NCBI GenBank assembly: GCA_902767775.1
Contig: CACXIP010000012.1
Span: 53,001-117,000 of the forward strand
Length of the DNA: 64,000 nucleotides
Origin: an uncultured Prevotellaceae bacterium
Lineage (GTDB): Bacteria; Bacteroidota; Bacteroidia; Bacteroidales; Bacteroidaceae
Direction: 5' to 3'
The notes below the pieces were generated by a model, which made no database searches, was not told the origin of the DNA, and saw only the letters and a program-made list of their open reading frames with translations. The translations under genes and the position numbers were made by a program. This document shows, in pieces, positions 41,984-52,060 of the stretch (positions within the stretch are counted from its first letter, which is position 1; every line of letters begins with the position of its first letter).

Positions 41984-43147
41984 CTAATTTGCAGTTGTCA
42001 GAACCTTTACCAGTGCATCAAGTTGCTGTTGGCTCATACTATGAGAGAGCAGATAGTTGGAAAACGCTTTCGCGTAATCAACGTTAGGCAATTGTGCCTC
42101 ATCATAAACGCCGGTATAATGCATCAGGCATGTGTTGAGTCTCAACGACACCAATGTGTTGCATAAATCACGGGCATTTGCCGGGTTAATCTGATAATAA
42201 TTGTCATAGGTAATCAGATAGTCGGCTACAATCTCCTCATACGTTGCTCCGCATAATCCCTCAAGCAGTGCGCACACATATCCGGTGCGGTCTTTCCCCT
42301 CCATGCAATGCACGACATAAGGGGCTGGGCGCGTCGGAAGTTCCTTCAGTGCTTCTATCAGTCGCCTGTTGTAGTCATCAGCCGTAGGGTCAGCCTTCAG
42401 CGGGCACAGTATCACGTCACCTTCCTCCCAGAGTTTACGGCTGTAAGGAGGCAGGTCGTAGGACTGCATTTTCACCTCTGTGTCGGCAAGATTGAGCACC
42501 GTCTTTACCTTTTCCCGTTCCATATACTCCGATACATAGTGGGCACGGTTGATATCATTGCAGAATGGCGATGAGCTGCGGAGCAGCACGCCTTTAGCAA
42601 TGTGTCCGGCGTTCACCGCGCGTGCATTGGCAAAATCGCCATCGGTGATGGGATAATCTGAGCGTACATTAGTGTATTTCATGCTCAGGGCCTGTTGCAC
42701 ATCGAGTCTGCCGCCTTTTTCCTTCATCCGTACGATGACGTCATGCCCCTCAAGCCCTGTGAGTTCTTTGGGCACTCCGATGTTATTGGCTGTGAAACAG
42801 ATGCTGGGATAGGTGGGATAAGCAACGCATAGGTATTCTCCATTGCGGGTGTAGTAGCCATCATAGTAAGGCATGACGATTTCCATGTCATCGATGGTGA
42901 TGCTGATGACGTCGCCGAGTGTAAATCCAGCCTTTGCCATGTCTGCTTCCGTGAAATCCAACATGGCAGCGCCGAACTCGTTATACGACGAGATTTTGCC
43001 TTTCAGCATTGGCTCGTTGACGAAGTCGTCATCGCCAAAGCAAGAGGTCAGTGTTATCAAACTGACAAGAATTAAGGGGAGAGAAACTCTCCAACCCCTC
43101 TGCAATATTGCAGGGGGGCGCAAGTGTTTGAAAATAGAATTCTTCAT
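41984..43147 (-). CDS. Tyrosine-protein phosphatase lipoprotein
   Basis: A 387-residue lipoprotein (lipobox LTSCFGDDD near residue 36). The N-terminal third is a small beta domain (GDVISITIDDMEIVMPYYDG). The C-terminal part is a PTP-like phosphatase with the C-x5-R signature HCMEGKDRTG near residue 280 and a preceding LLRSSSP. Such enzymes dephosphorylate tyrosine or phosphoinositides outside the cytoplasm. Its 5' end runs close to the PepSY-like gene upstream, with 60 bp between them. Confidence 0.88.
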   Translation of the reverse strand: MKNSIFKHLRPPAILQRGWRVSLPLILVSLITLTSCFGDDDFVNEPMLKGKISSYNEFGAAMLDFTEADMAKAGFTLGDVISITIDDMEIVMPYYDGYYTRNGEYLCVAYPTYPSICFTANNIGVPKELTGLEGHDVIVRMKEKGGRLDVQQALSMKYTNVRSDYPITDGDFANARAVNAGHIAKGVLLRSSSPFCNDINRAHYVSEYMEREKVKTVLNLADTEVKMQSYDLPPYSRKLWEEGDVILCPLKADPTADDYNRRLIEALKELPTRPAPYVVHCMEGKDRTGYVCALLEGLCGATYEEIVADYLITYDNYYQINPANARDLCNTLVSLRLNTCLMHYTGVYDEAQLPNVDYAKAFSNYLLSHSMSQQQLDALVKVLTTAN

Positions 43148-43207
43148 TTTTCCTGGGTTATTATTGGCTTATATACTTTTTTTGCAAATTGAACATCCGC
43201 TCCACTT

Positions 43208-43639
43208 TCAGGCAATCAGACCTTCATGGTCAAACCTCAGCGAGATGCCATTGGAGAGTGCTGCCAAGTAACCGCTTTCGGTCCTGTCGAGCCTGACCAC
43301 CTTTGCACCGGTGAATTGAGATTTGACTAATGAAGACAACGAAGCGGGCATCAGCGAGGCAGGAACTGCCTCCGACTTACAGTCAATCATGCCCCATGTA
43401 CCGTTCTGACTGAAAAAGACCTCTGTACCATCGTTGAGACTCACCTCATATACGGTACCCTGGCGAGTGGTCCTCATCTCGGCATAGGCGACAGAGAGAC
43501 GGGGAAAAGTGTGCTGAACGAAAACCTTTGCATCAGTGGGCAGATTCTCTGCGAATACCATTTTGTCGTTAGCTTTGCAGGCCATTGACTTAGTCATCAA
43601 ACCAATCAGTGCGAACACCATAATTTTCATCTTTTTCAT
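43208..43639 (-). CDS. PepSY-like (DUF2874) exported protein
   Basis: A 143-residue protein with an N-terminal hydrophobic signal (MVFALIGLMTKSMACKAN). The body carries two PepSY-like repeats: LPTDAKVFVQHTFPRLSVAY with GTVYEVSLNDGTEVFF, and a second with LVKSQFTGAKVVRLDR and GYLAALSNGISLRFDHEG. This is the pattern of Bacteroidota DUF2874 proteins. Function is unknown; PepSY folds can inhibit proteases. Confidence 0.8.
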   Translation of the reverse strand: MKKMKIMVFALIGLMTKSMACKANDKMVFAENLPTDAKVFVQHTFPRLSVAYAEMRTTRQGTVYEVSLNDGTEVFFSQNGTWGMIDCKSEAVPASLMPASLSSLVKSQFTGAKVVRLDRTESGYLAALSNGISLRFDHEGLIA

Positions 43640-43809
43640 AATCGTATATTTTTTAATTTGTTTTGTTTTATTTCTGATTTCTGATGCAAATTTAAGGCGG
43701 CTGAGGGAACAGGAAAAATATATCGCACTTTTTGAATGTCAATAGTTGCGACACAGTCATGAATAAGCGACAAATCAAGCAAAGGCATTTGATAACTGTC
43801 ACATTTAAA

Positions 43810-43850
43810 GGCGTATAGGCGTGCAGAAGTCTCCTGCACGCCTATACGCC
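43810..43850 (-). terminator. Long hairpin after the TonB receptor gene
   Basis: A 17-bp perfect stem (GGCGTATAGGCGTGCAG at 43810-43826 with its complement at 43834-43850) around AAGTCTC. It lies 37 bp after the receptor stop codon and probably ends that operon, although the T run is short. Confidence 0.65.
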
Positions 43851-43887
43851 AATAATTATATTCAGTGCTGAACTTGAAGAAAAAGAA

Positions 43888-46434
43888 TCAGAATCGGGTC
43901 TTCTCCTCGTTTCCGGCACCTGTACCTTTATACTTCGAACGGGAGGCATTGAAATTGTAGCTCAGGGTTATTCCCACGCATTGGGTGTAGGTGTAGACAT
44001 CCTGGGCTGTCTTGCCGATGTCATAATAAGTAGTCACATCGTTGCTTGCCGTGCGGAAGATGTCGTTGGCATACAGAGTACAAGACAGTCTATCCTTCAA
44101 GAAGTTCTTTTGCAGACGGGCATTCACACTGAAATTGCTTCCACGATACATGAAACCCCAGTGGTTGCTTCCCGTATAATTAACATGTGCCAAAGCCTTC
44201 GTTGTGGGATTGATGACGAACCAGCTCTTCAGGTCAAAGGTGAACTCAGGCTTGTTCAGTTTCTCAGGAGCACCATATGCTTCGGCATCAAACATCTGCT
44301 GATAGTAGTGCAATGTGACGGTGGGTAGCCAGAAGCCCAGTTTAGGCGAAGCCACGAGAGTGGCATAGACACGGTCCTGATGGTCGAAGTTGACAGGTTG
44401 GAATATGGCAATCTCTTTCTCCTCATCATACACTCTGCCTATGTGTGTAAAGAGGTCGTTCTCGCGGGTAAAACCTGCGACAAAATTAAGCCACGAATAG
44501 GTCAGGTTGAAATCTATGCTCTGACGTACCGAGGGGCGCAGCAATGGGTTTCCACCCTCATAGAACATACGGCTGTCGTAGACGATTATAGAAGTCAGCA
44601 TATTGTAGGGTGGACGGGTGATGCGCTTGCTGTAACTCAGTTGTGCGCTCCATTTGCCATGCTGCCATGCTGCCGACAGGTTGGGGAACCAGTCGTTGTA
44701 GATGCGACTTGGTTCAGACTGCCAGATGCCAAACGAATCATAATCGGTCGAGACATGCTCGTAGCGCAGTCCGGCATTCAGATGCCATTGTCCCAGTTGC
44801 ATCCCGTATTCGGCGAATCCGGCAATATTCCTTTCCCTCATCTCATTGTCGGCTTCAGGTATGATGTTCTCTTCGTTGAAATTATGGCCATAGCTCTTCG
44901 TGCTTGTAGCTTCAGACCCGCCACTGAGCACACCTTTCCAGATGGGATAAGTCAGCACCAGTTTTCCTGCCACCATCCTGCGCTCCTCATTGTTTAGAGT
45001 GGTGATGGTGCGGTCTCCCAGTTCAGCACTCAGCTCCTTCTGGTTGAGATGGTCCTCCGATTCGCGTCGCAGCACCGTGGCGTTCAGGTCGACGCCAAGC
45101 TTGCCCACCTTTCCCACATAGTATGTGTTCAGTTCCCATATTGGTTTGTTGACCTCGTCGATATCGGTATTGAGAAGAACGTTTCCGTAAAACGCCCCGT
45201 TTTTCTGATATTTCTGCTGCATTTCAGACTTGAATTTACCATGAAGCAAATTCTCCGAAGAGAAACTCAGTCCCACAGAATGGTCGGCATTGAAGTCGTA
45301 GCTCAGACCTGCATTGTACAGCAACCTCGTCCAGTTGCTCCTGACTGGCAATTCAGCATTAGCGATGAACATATCTTTTTTGATATGCAGCACTTGTTCG
45401 ACATTTTGGTCATTGCTGTAGTGTCCGTAGTCAAGCGCTACATTGGCAAAAGCCTCCAATCCCCCCATACGGTATTTCAGTGTCAGGTCATCGTAGTTGT
45501 TCCACTTGTTGTTCCTCCATGTATCACTGGTAGCCATCAGACTGAATCCGTCGCCTTGGGTCTTCAAGGTCTTGATGAGGATAACGGCATTTACCTCGGC
45601 GTTGTACTGTGCTCCCGGGGCGGTGATAATATCCACACTCTTGATGTCGACCGACTTCAACTGCTTCAGTTCGTTGGCGTTGGTCACCTTTTTGTTGTTG
45701 ATGTATATTTCAGGTTCTCCCTTAGCCATGACCTCAAATTTTCCATCACGTCCCTGCACCATCGGCAGCATGGACAGCAGGTTGTCAGCCGTTCCCACAT
45801 CGTGGAGAATGGAGTGTTGCACATCGACCGTCACACCACCGGAGGTCATCTTGTATTGCGGAATCTCGCCCTTGACCGTGACACCTTGCACCATATAGGT
45901 TTCCGGTTTCATGGCAATGGTGCCCAACTTGCCCACAGGTGCGTTTCTCGTCACTGTCTTGTATCCTATGCACGTCACCTTGACGATGAGATGCTGTGGC
46001 TGACAAGGAACAACAAAGTCGCCGTTCTCATTGCTCACGCCACCAGTGATGAAGGCAGAATCTCTTTGTGCGAGCAGGGACACTGTGGCGAAGGGAAGCG
46101 GCCGTCCTTTCTCGTCGACCACATGTCCGGAAACCTTTGACTCAGACTTCTGGGTGCATTCCACATAAATGTCGTTTTTCTCGAAACTCACCCTCATGGG
46201 GTAGAATCCCACCACCTGTTTGACAGCATCCTTGACCGTGGCGTTCCTCAGCGAGGTGGTCACGGTGAAGTCCTCCAATTCATCAAAGATAAAGTTGATT
46301 TTATATGTTTTCTGTGCGTTGTCAATCCATATGAGCGCCTCGGACAACGAGGTGTTTCTGAATTCGTGTGACAGTTGTTGAGCCCCTGCTGTCGTGGCAA
46401 AGAGGCACAACAGAATGATATAAATATGTCGCAT
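43888..46434 (-). CDS. STN-domain TonB-dependent outer membrane receptor (locus 1)
   Basis: An 848-residue receptor. After a signal (to TAGAQ), a secretin/TonB short N-terminal (STN) domain spans about residues 25-90 (EALIWIDNAQKTYKINFIFD). It is followed by a CarboxypepD_reg domain (SGHVVDEKGRPLPFATVSLL), a plug (IYINNKKVTNANELKQLKSV) and a barrel. The C-terminal signature SKYKGTGAGNEEKTRF is shared with the locus 2 receptor. The STN domain suggests signalling to the anti-sigma protein encoded directly upstream in the operon (9 bp gap). The substrate is unknown. Confidence 0.88.
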   Translation of the reverse strand: MRHIYIILLCLFATTAGAQQLSHEFRNTSLSEALIWIDNAQKTYKINFIFDELEDFTVTTSLRNATVKDAVKQVVGFYPMRVSFEKNDIYVECTQKSESKVSGHVVDEKGRPLPFATVSLLAQRDSAFITGGVSNENGDFVVPCQPQHLIVKVTCIGYKTVTRNAPVGKLGTIAMKPETYMVQGVTVKGEIPQYKMTSGGVTVDVQHSILHDVGTADNLLSMLPMVQGRDGKFEVMAKGEPEIYINNKKVTNANELKQLKSVDIKSVDIITAPGAQYNAEVNAVILIKTLKTQGDGFSLMATSDTWRNNKWNNYDDLTLKYRMGGLEAFANVALDYGHYSNDQNVEQVLHIKKDMFIANAELPVRSNWTRLLYNAGLSYDFNADHSVGLSFSSENLLHGKFKSEMQQKYQKNGAFYGNVLLNTDIDEVNKPIWELNTYYVGKVGKLGVDLNATVLRRESEDHLNQKELSAELGDRTITTLNNEERRMVAGKLVLTYPIWKGVLSGGSEATSTKSYGHNFNEENIIPEADNEMRERNIAGFAEYGMQLGQWHLNAGLRYEHVSTDYDSFGIWQSEPSRIYNDWFPNLSAAWQHGKWSAQLSYSKRITRPPYNMLTSIIVYDSRMFYEGGNPLLRPSVRQSIDFNLTYSWLNFVAGFTRENDLFTHIGRVYDEEKEIAIFQPVNFDHQDRVYATLVASPKLGFWLPTVTLHYYQQMFDAEAYGAPEKLNKPEFTFDLKSWFVINPTTKALAHVNYTGSNHWGFMYRGSNFSVNARLQKNFLKDRLSCTLYANDIFRTASNDVTTYYDIGKTAQDVYTYTQCVGITLSYNFNASRSKYKGTGAGNEEKTRF

Positions 46435-46443
46435 GGCTGTAGT

Positions 46444-47019
46444 CTATTCGATGGTGATGGTAGCGTCGGAAAGTGTGAGATGCACTTTCTCGAAGTGGTT
46501 GATGTGGTTGATGATATCATGGATGGAATCGTTGGCCTCCCATTTCAGGTAGAAGCGTAGTGAACGTGTGGCTTCATTGCGGAACACCACTTTCACGCCA
46601 TAGTCTTTGGCTATCTGCTGCATAATCTGCTGCAGTTCCACATTGTTGAAAACTTGGTCTTGTCTGACAGAGTCTCTCTCCTCCGCCACCGTATTAAGGT
46701 TATAGATGGTTTCCTCTTCCGCCTGTTCCTGCGCCGGTTGTGGGAGTTGTTTCTCAGCTACAGTCTCTTTTTGCACCCGTGTCTGCATCCAATGATGGAT
46801 GGCTGCGTAGGAGATGCCCGAGAGGGCAATGCCGATGACAAGGATAGCAGCCCATCTCATTGGGGGATGCTGGCGGCGACGGTGCCGAACACGGAGGCGT
46901 TGCCATTCCTCGTCTATATCGGGAACGGGTGTAGCGTCCTCCTCGAGCATCTGGTCGAGTTGCTCTTCGGAATATTGCTCCGGGTGGAGCAGCATACGGA
47001 TTTTCTCTTCGTTCTTCAT
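46444..47019 (-). CDS. Anti-sigma-like transmembrane protein with DUF4974 (locus 1)
   Basis: A 191-residue single-pass membrane protein. The N-terminal cytoplasmic part carries an acidic helix (YSEEQLDQMLEEDATPVPDI). One transmembrane helix (WAAILVIGIALSGISYAAIH) lies near residues 55-75. The periplasmic C-terminus has a DUF4974/STN-like fold (ELQQIMQQIAKDYGVKVVFR). The layout is that of FecR-like anti-sigma regulators, though shorter. It overlaps the sigma gene by 4 bp. Confidence 0.82.
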   Translation of the reverse strand: MKNEEKIRMLLHPEQYSEEQLDQMLEEDATPVPDIDEEWQRLRVRHRRRQHPPMRWAAILVIGIALSGISYAAIHHWMQTRVQKETVAEKQLPQPAQEQAEEETIYNLNTVAEERDSVRQDQVFNNVELQQIMQQIAKDYGVKVVFRNEATRSLRFYLKWEANDSIHDIINHINHFEKVHLTLSDATITIE

Positions 47020-47522
47020 GCTTCTCTGTTGTTGAATTGTTGACGTAGTTTCCTCAGTCCTTGCACGATATGCTTATTGACGGCGGAGAGACTGATGCCA
47101 AGCTTACCGGAGATCTCCTTGTAGGATTGCTGGTCATCGTAGTGCATGCGAATGACACGTCCGGTCTGAGGAGTGAGGCGCTGGTCAATGTATTGCTGTA
47201 CCATCGCCACCAACTCCTCATCGGACTGTCCAAGCCATGTTTCGTCTGATAGATTGGCCATTGCGAGTTGTTTCTCGTTGGCCTGTTGTCTTTGCCGTTG
47301 TGCAATGATGTTGAGGCAGCGGTTGCGGACGCATGTCAGGAGAAAAGTTCGTTGCGACTCTTCACGCAGGGTGATTTCTCCGTCCCAAAGACGGGCGAAC
47401 ACATCCTGCACGGCATCTTTTGCCTCGTCCTCGTCACCAAGCAGGATGTGGGCTGCCCGATACATCCTGCCATATTCGGAGTGGAAGAGTCGCTCAAACT
47501 GTTGTTCTCTGTCTTGCATCAT
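47016..47522 (-). CDS. ECF-type sigma-70 factor (locus 1)
   Basis: A 168-residue sigma factor with region 2 (FERLFHSEYGRMYRAAHILL, DAVQDVFARLWDGEI) and region 4 (SYKEISGKLGISLSAVNKHI). It is first in the sigma, anti-sigma, receptor operon and probably controls it. It belongs to the short Bacteroidota ECF group that pairs with DUF4974 proteins. Confidence 0.92.
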   Translation of the reverse strand: MMQDREQQFERLFHSEYGRMYRAAHILLGDEDEAKDAVQDVFARLWDGEITLREESQRTFLLTCVRNRCLNIIAQRQRQQANEKQLAMANLSDETWLGQSDEELVAMVQQYIDQRLTPQTGRVIRMHYDDQQSYKEISGKLGISLSAVNKHIVQGLRKLRQQFNNREA

Positions 47523-47589
47523 TTTTCTCGCTGTTTTATCTATTATACAGACAAGCGGGGAAAATCATTACCCCTGAAGAAAGGTTTTT

Positions 47590-47660
47590 TTGGAGTTTAG
47601 GAGTTTAGACAAATGACTTTTTTGGGAGTTTGGGAGTTTAGACATATGACTTTTATTGAG
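47590..47660. repeat. GGAGTTTAGACAWATGACTT direct repeats
   Basis: Two imperfect copies of about 33 bp (47593 and 47625) share GGAGTTTAGACA, ATGACTTTT and flanks with TTTAGGAG. A third partial copy follows, and a relative occurs at 12017-12056. They lie between the sigma gene and the PorT-like gene. Confidence 0.65.
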
Positions 47661-47768
47661 AGTTTAGACAATAGTCATACAAATCTTGGAGGATAGAATC
47701 AATCGCGCCCCTACCCTTATACATAATGAGGATGGACGAGTCATCATTCCCATCATCATTGAAAATAT

Positions 47769-48533
47769 TTACTTCGTTCGTTTGATATCGAAGAGGTAGG
47801 TCATCTTGACAGCGATGGCATTGTGGTTGGACGTTCCGAAGAAATCGCGCTTGGTGGAATTGTAGATATTCCCCAATCCGTAGTAATAGCGCCCCTCCAG
47901 CAGGAAATGCCCGAGGTGGGGTATGGAATACTCCAAGCCCAGTCCTCCTGCAATGCCATAGTCGAAATTCCGCTCCACATCCATAGAATACTGTCGGTCG
48001 GTCTTGTTGGAGCGTTCGTTGAGATTGGGTTGTGAGATATCAAAATTGGCTTCATAGGACTCGCCGAGGAAAAGTCCGAACTGCGGGCCCGCCTGAAAGA
48101 AGAAATTGAGCCCCTTCTGCTCCTTACCCCATGCGAGATGAGCAAAGATGGGCAATTGCACGTAATTGATGGTATGGCTGTACTCCTCAGGGACTCCTGT
48201 CTGCGGGTTCACCACCTTGTTGTCGTGCGTGTCGAGGATTTTCTCTTTCCATCCCAAGGAAGAATAGTTGACCTCAGCGAGCACGGAGCATATCATGCTG
48301 TAGTATTTCTCGCACACATAGCGCACTGCCACACCAGCGATAGGTCCGCCGTGGTAACCCTGCGAAACTCTTGGTTGGAAGTTGATGGAAGAGAACACAT
48401 AGCCCGCACCTCCACCCACCGACAGGTCGTCGCGGTGCTCCCCTATCTGTGCTGAGGCGATGAGCGGAATGAATGCCGCCACTGCCGCCATCATCGTCCT
48501 GCGGATGAGGCTATGTATTTTCCCTTGTGTCAT
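47769..48533 (-). CDS. PorT-like outer membrane beta-barrel protein
   Basis: A 254-residue protein with a signal (to IASAQ) and an eight-strand-like beta-barrel pattern ending in an aromatic strand (AVKMTYLFDIKRTK). Landmarks are LSVGGGAGYVFSSINFQPRV, YYSMICSVLAEVNYSSLGWK and FFFQAGPQFGLFLGES. It resembles the PorT/OmpW-like family that includes the PorT component of type IX secretion, but sequence reading cannot separate PorT proper from paralogs. It begins four bases from the stop of the LysM gene, so they are cotranscribed. Confidence 0.75.
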   Translation of the reverse strand: MTQGKIHSLIRRTMMAAVAAFIPLIASAQIGEHRDDLSVGGGAGYVFSSINFQPRVSQGYHGGPIAGVAVRYVCEKYYSMICSVLAEVNYSSLGWKEKILDTHDNKVVNPQTGVPEEYSHTINYVQLPIFAHLAWGKEQKGLNFFFQAGPQFGLFLGESYEANFDISQPNLNERSNKTDRQYSMDVERNFDYGIAGGLGLEYSIPHLGHFLLEGRYYYGLGNIYNSTKRDFFGTSNHNAIAVKMTYLFDIKRTK

Positions 48534-48537
48534 TTTA

Positions 48538-49983
48538 TCAATAGTTGACCGACTCTATGGTGCGGTCGTTCTTGTAGTGTACGAACATGAAATTGGTGTT
48601 CTTGTGGCCCTTGCCGGCATTGCGGAACTTAAGTGGCGACTGCACTGGTTTGTAGGTCATCTGTCCCTTGCCGCCGTTGAAGTTCTTGCCAAACTGTGTA
48701 TAGCCTCCGATGAAGAAGCATGCATGGTCGAAGCCTGTGAGAGCAAAGCGTGGCAGGGCATCGGCCATCATATCCTTCTCAAACCATTTCTTGTAGTTGC
48801 GCTCCACCCATTTGGTGTCAGCCGACACCTCGTTGTAGTAGAAATAGGTGGGGATATAGGCATCATACTTGTAGTAGTAGTCGAGATAGACCTTGGTGTA
48901 CATCAGCCATTCCTTGTAGCCGAAGAGCGACACCGAAATGTCGGTGTTCTTCTCCGTAAGGATGTTGAGTTTAGCCAGTGTGGCGTTGAGCGAGGGTGAA
49001 TGCTCAGTGTTGACCACCACCACGTTCTGCTTCGAAAGGCTGAACGCCTTGGCAAAATTCTTGTCATTGGTCTTCAGGCTTGTCAGCGAGTATTTGAGGG
49101 CATAGTTGTCAAGCTCCGCCCTGAGTTTCTTGGTGAAATCGCCCTTTGTACTCTTCTCGTCCTCGCAGTCGATGATGACCACATGATAGTTGTTGAACCA
49201 CTGTATGAAATTTTTAATGGTCTGCCTGTCGAAGTCCTCCTGTGGCTGATACACCTGATAGATATTGGAATAGTTCTCCACGTCATTGCCTGAGATAGAG
49301 AAGGGGATGACCATCATGATGTCGTTTTTGGTACAGAAATCAGCCAGCGGTTTCACCATCTTGGTGTATAGCGGACCGAAGATGATGTCGCAGTCGGCAG
49401 CCTCTTTTCCATTGAGCACCGTATTGATATCGGCATCGATAGGCACATTCCAAGCCTGCATGTCGACAGTGATACCGTCTTTCTTCACGCGGTCAACACC
49501 AAGCAGCAGTCCACGGTAGTACTCCACCATGCGGCGTCCGTCGCCGTCATTGTCGTGCAGAGGCAGCATCACACCCACCTTCACTTCTTTTTTTCCTGCC
49601 ACAGCCGTTGTGGTTGGTTTGGTAGTAGGCACAGTTGTTGTCTTTGCCTGAGTGGGAGGAGTTGTGGTTGCAGGAGCTGTCGTTGAGGCAGGTGCCGTAG
49701 TAGTTGCAGGAACCGTCTTGGTTTCTGTTTTGGTGGTTGGGTCCTGTCCTTTTGCGTATGGTATGTTGATGGTTTCACCTCTCTTGAGCTCATACCCAGG
49801 TTGGTTCATCACAGGGTTGGCCTTGATGAGTTCCTCGATGGTGATGCCATATTTCTTAGCGATGCCGAAGATGGTCTCGCTTTTCTCCACCTTGTGATTG
49901 GTGCGGATGGTGCTGTTTTGTGCCATCGCCGTGGTGAAGATGGCCATCATGATGACCATCATCAGATACTTGATGTGTTTCAT
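48538..49983 (-). CDS. LysM-domain protein with periplasmic-binding-like domain
   Basis: A 481-residue exported protein (signal to TAMAQ). One LysM domain (HKVEKSETIFGIAKKYGITI) binds peptidoglycan. A Thr/Pro-rich linker of about 50 residues follows, then a type I periplasmic-binding-like domain (VGVMLPLHDNDGDGRRMVEY; CDIIFGPLYTKMVKPLADFC), as in LppC/LpoA-like regulators. It likely sits in the periplasm at the cell wall. The pairing with a PorT-like barrel protein suggests an envelope role, possibly in T9SS or wall maintenance. Confidence 0.85.
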   Translation of the reverse strand: MKHIKYLMMVIMMAIFTTAMAQNSTIRTNHKVEKSETIFGIAKKYGITIEELIKANPVMNQPGYELKRGETINIPYAKGQDPTTKTETKTVPATTTAPASTTAPATTTPPTQAKTTTVPTTKPTTTAVAGKKEVKVGVMLPLHDNDGDGRRMVEYYRGLLLGVDRVKKDGITVDMQAWNVPIDADINTVLNGKEAADCDIIFGPLYTKMVKPLADFCTKNDIMMVIPFSISGNDVENYSNIYQVYQPQEDFDRQTIKNFIQWFNNYHVVIIDCEDEKSTKGDFTKKLRAELDNYALKYSLTSLKTNDKNFAKAFSLSKQNVVVVNTEHSPSLNATLAKLNILTEKNTDISVSLFGYKEWLMYTKVYLDYYYKYDAYIPTYFYYNEVSADTKWVERNYKKWFEKDMMADALPRFALTGFDHACFFIGGYTQFGKNFNGGKGQMTYKPVQSPLKFRNAGKGHKNTNFMFVHYKNDRTIESVNY

Positions 49984-50173
49984 GTTGTCTTCACATTATT
50001 AATATACTATTTCCGCTATCTTCGTTACAGTGGCAAAGTTACAACAAATCATGTGCAGTGCAAAATAAAAACGGTATTTTTTGTTTGAAAAAAAACCGAA
50101 AAAAAAGATGATAATCAACCAAAATTCGGCAAATATGCGTAACTTTGTGGTCAGTATTTGAAAATTGTCAAAC

Positions 50174-52048
50174 ATGGATTATATCGTATCAGCACGCAAA
50201 TACCGCCCCATGACCTTTTCATCGGTGGTGGGCCAGACAGCACTGACGACGACGCTGAAGAATGCGGTGAAGAGCGGGAAACTGGCTCACGCCTTCCTCT
50301 TCTGCGGTCCCCGTGGTGTGGGCAAGACTACTTGTGCGCGCATTTTCGCCAAGACCATCAACTGCACGAACGTGACAGCCGACGGTGAGGCATGCAATAA
50401 GTGCGAGAGCTGTCAGGCATTCAATGAGCAGCGTTCGCTCAATATCTTCGAGCTTGATGCTGCCAGCAACAACTCAGTGGACAACATCAAGACGCTGATG
50501 GAGCAGACACGCATCCCTCCGCAGATAGGGCGCTACAAGGTGTTCATCATCGACGAGGTGCATATGCTCAGTGCCGCGGCATTCAACGCCTTCCTCAAGA
50601 CCCTTGAGGAACCGCCCTCATACGTCATCTTCATCCTTGCCACTACCGAGAAGCACAAGATTCTGCCCACCATCATCTCGAGGTGCCAGATTTACGACTT
50701 CGAGCGCATGGACGTGCCCCACACCGTGGAGCATCTGAAGATGGTGGCAGGCAAGGAAGGCATCACATACGAGGAAGAGGCACTCGCCCTCATCGCCGAG
50801 AAAGCCGACGGCGGCATGCGCGACGCCTTGTCGATTTTCGACCAGTGTGTGAGTTTCTGCGGCGGCAACCTCACCTATGAGAAGGTGGTCGCCAACCTCA
50901 ATGTGCTGCGGAGCGACAATTACTTCAAATTGGTAGAACTCAGCCTTGCCAACAAAGTGGCAGATGTCATGGTGCTGCTCAACAGCATCATCTCCAGCGG
51001 ATTTGACGGCGGACAGCTCATCAACGGACTGGCCAGCCATATCCGCAACGTGCTGATGGCGAAAGACCCTGCCACACTCCCCCTGCTTGAGATGAGCGAC
51101 AGGCAGCGCGAAAAATACGCAGAGCAGGCCAAGCAGTGTCCGCCCAAGTTCCTCTATCAGGCGCTCCGTTTCTGCAACGAATGCGACATCAACTACCGTG
51201 CCAGCAGCAACAAACGGCTGTTGGTGGAACTGACGCTCATCGAGATAGCTCAGGCCACCCAAGACGATGATGTCAGTTCGGGGCGGCAACGCCGTAAGAG
51301 TTTGAAAAACCTGTTTCGGAAATTGGCAGCATCCGGTCAGCAACAGGCGGCATCTCAGGTGGCCGCGACCGGACGTCAGGCAGAGAGGCATCCGCAGACG
51401 GCCTCTGCCACGACGGCTGCCCCTCAGCCTTCAGCCCGTCAGACCTCAAATCCCCAGCCTCCTGTCAGCCAGCCCGCTACGCCCCAGCCTCAAGCCAGCC
51501 AACCCGAGGCCGCTCCAGGCACAGACAGTCAACCTTCTGCCGGAAGTGCCCCCACCCCATTGCGTCCAGCCAATGCCGCCATCCACACTGGAAGGCGCCT
51601 GCCATTGTCGTTCAAAGACCTGCAAACCAACAAGAAAAAAGAAGGTCAGGGCGATGAGCCAGAGATTACGAACCATGGAGAGTCGAACGCCTTCAGCGAG
51701 GAAGACCTCCAGCGCGAATGGCTGAGCATGTGCAACCGCATGATGGGTGTCATGCCGGGACTGGCAGCACGCATGAAGCACATCACTCCTCATGTGACGG
51801 AATACCCCAATATCGAACTGCTGGTGGACAACAATCAACTGCTTGAGCAGATTGAGCAAATCAAGGGACGTATCCGCAAGACGATGGCCGTGTATTTGAA
51901 GAACGGCGACATCACGTTCAGCCTCCGACTGGCAGAGGCAGAGGAAATCAAGCCCATCCTCTCACGCCGTGAGATTTTTGAAAAGATGAGTGAGAGCAAC
52001 GATGCATTTGAGCATCTAAGAAAGATGCTCGACCTTGAGTTGGCATAA
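50174..52048 (+). CDS. dnaX: DNA polymerase III subunit gamma/tau
   Basis: A 624-residue clamp-loader ATPase. Domain I has the Walker A motif GPRGVGKTT, a zinc knuckle (CTNVTADGEACNKCESC), Walker B with IIDEVHML, and sensor 1 with TTEKHKILPTIISRC. After the collar, a long Pro/Gln/Ala-rich linker (about residues 400-480) joins a tau-like C-terminal domain. A TAACTTTG box at 50140-50147 precedes it. The start at MDYIVSARKYRP is the family start; the three upstream codons opened by TTG are not needed. Confidence 0.94.
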   Translation: MDYIVSARKYRPMTFSSVVGQTALTTTLKNAVKSGKLAHAFLFCGPRGVGKTTCARIFAKTINCTNVTADGEACNKCESCQAFNEQRSLNIFELDAASNNSVDNIKTLMEQTRIPPQIGRYKVFIIDEVHMLSAAAFNAFLKTLEEPPSYVIFILATTEKHKILPTIISRCQIYDFERMDVPHTVEHLKMVAGKEGITYEEEALALIAEKADGGMRDALSIFDQCVSFCGGNLTYEKVVANLNVLRSDNYFKLVELSLANKVADVMVLLNSIISSGFDGGQLINGLASHIRNVLMAKDPATLPLLEMSDRQREKYAEQAKQCPPKFLYQALRFCNECDINYRASSNKRLLVELTLIEIAQATQDDDVSSGRQRRKSLKNLFRKLAASGQQQAASQVAATGRQAERHPQTASATTAAPQPSARQTSNPQPPVSQPATPQPQASQPEAAPGTDSQPSAGSAPTPLRPANAAIHTGRRLPLSFKDLQTNKKKEGQGDEPEITNHGESNAFSEEDLQREWLSMCNRMMGVMPGLAARMKHITPHVTEYPNIELLVDNNQLLEQIEQIKGRIRKTMAVYLKNGDITFSLRLAEAEEIKPILSRREIFEKMSESNDAFEHLRKMLDLELA

Positions 52049-52060
52049 GACAGTCGATTA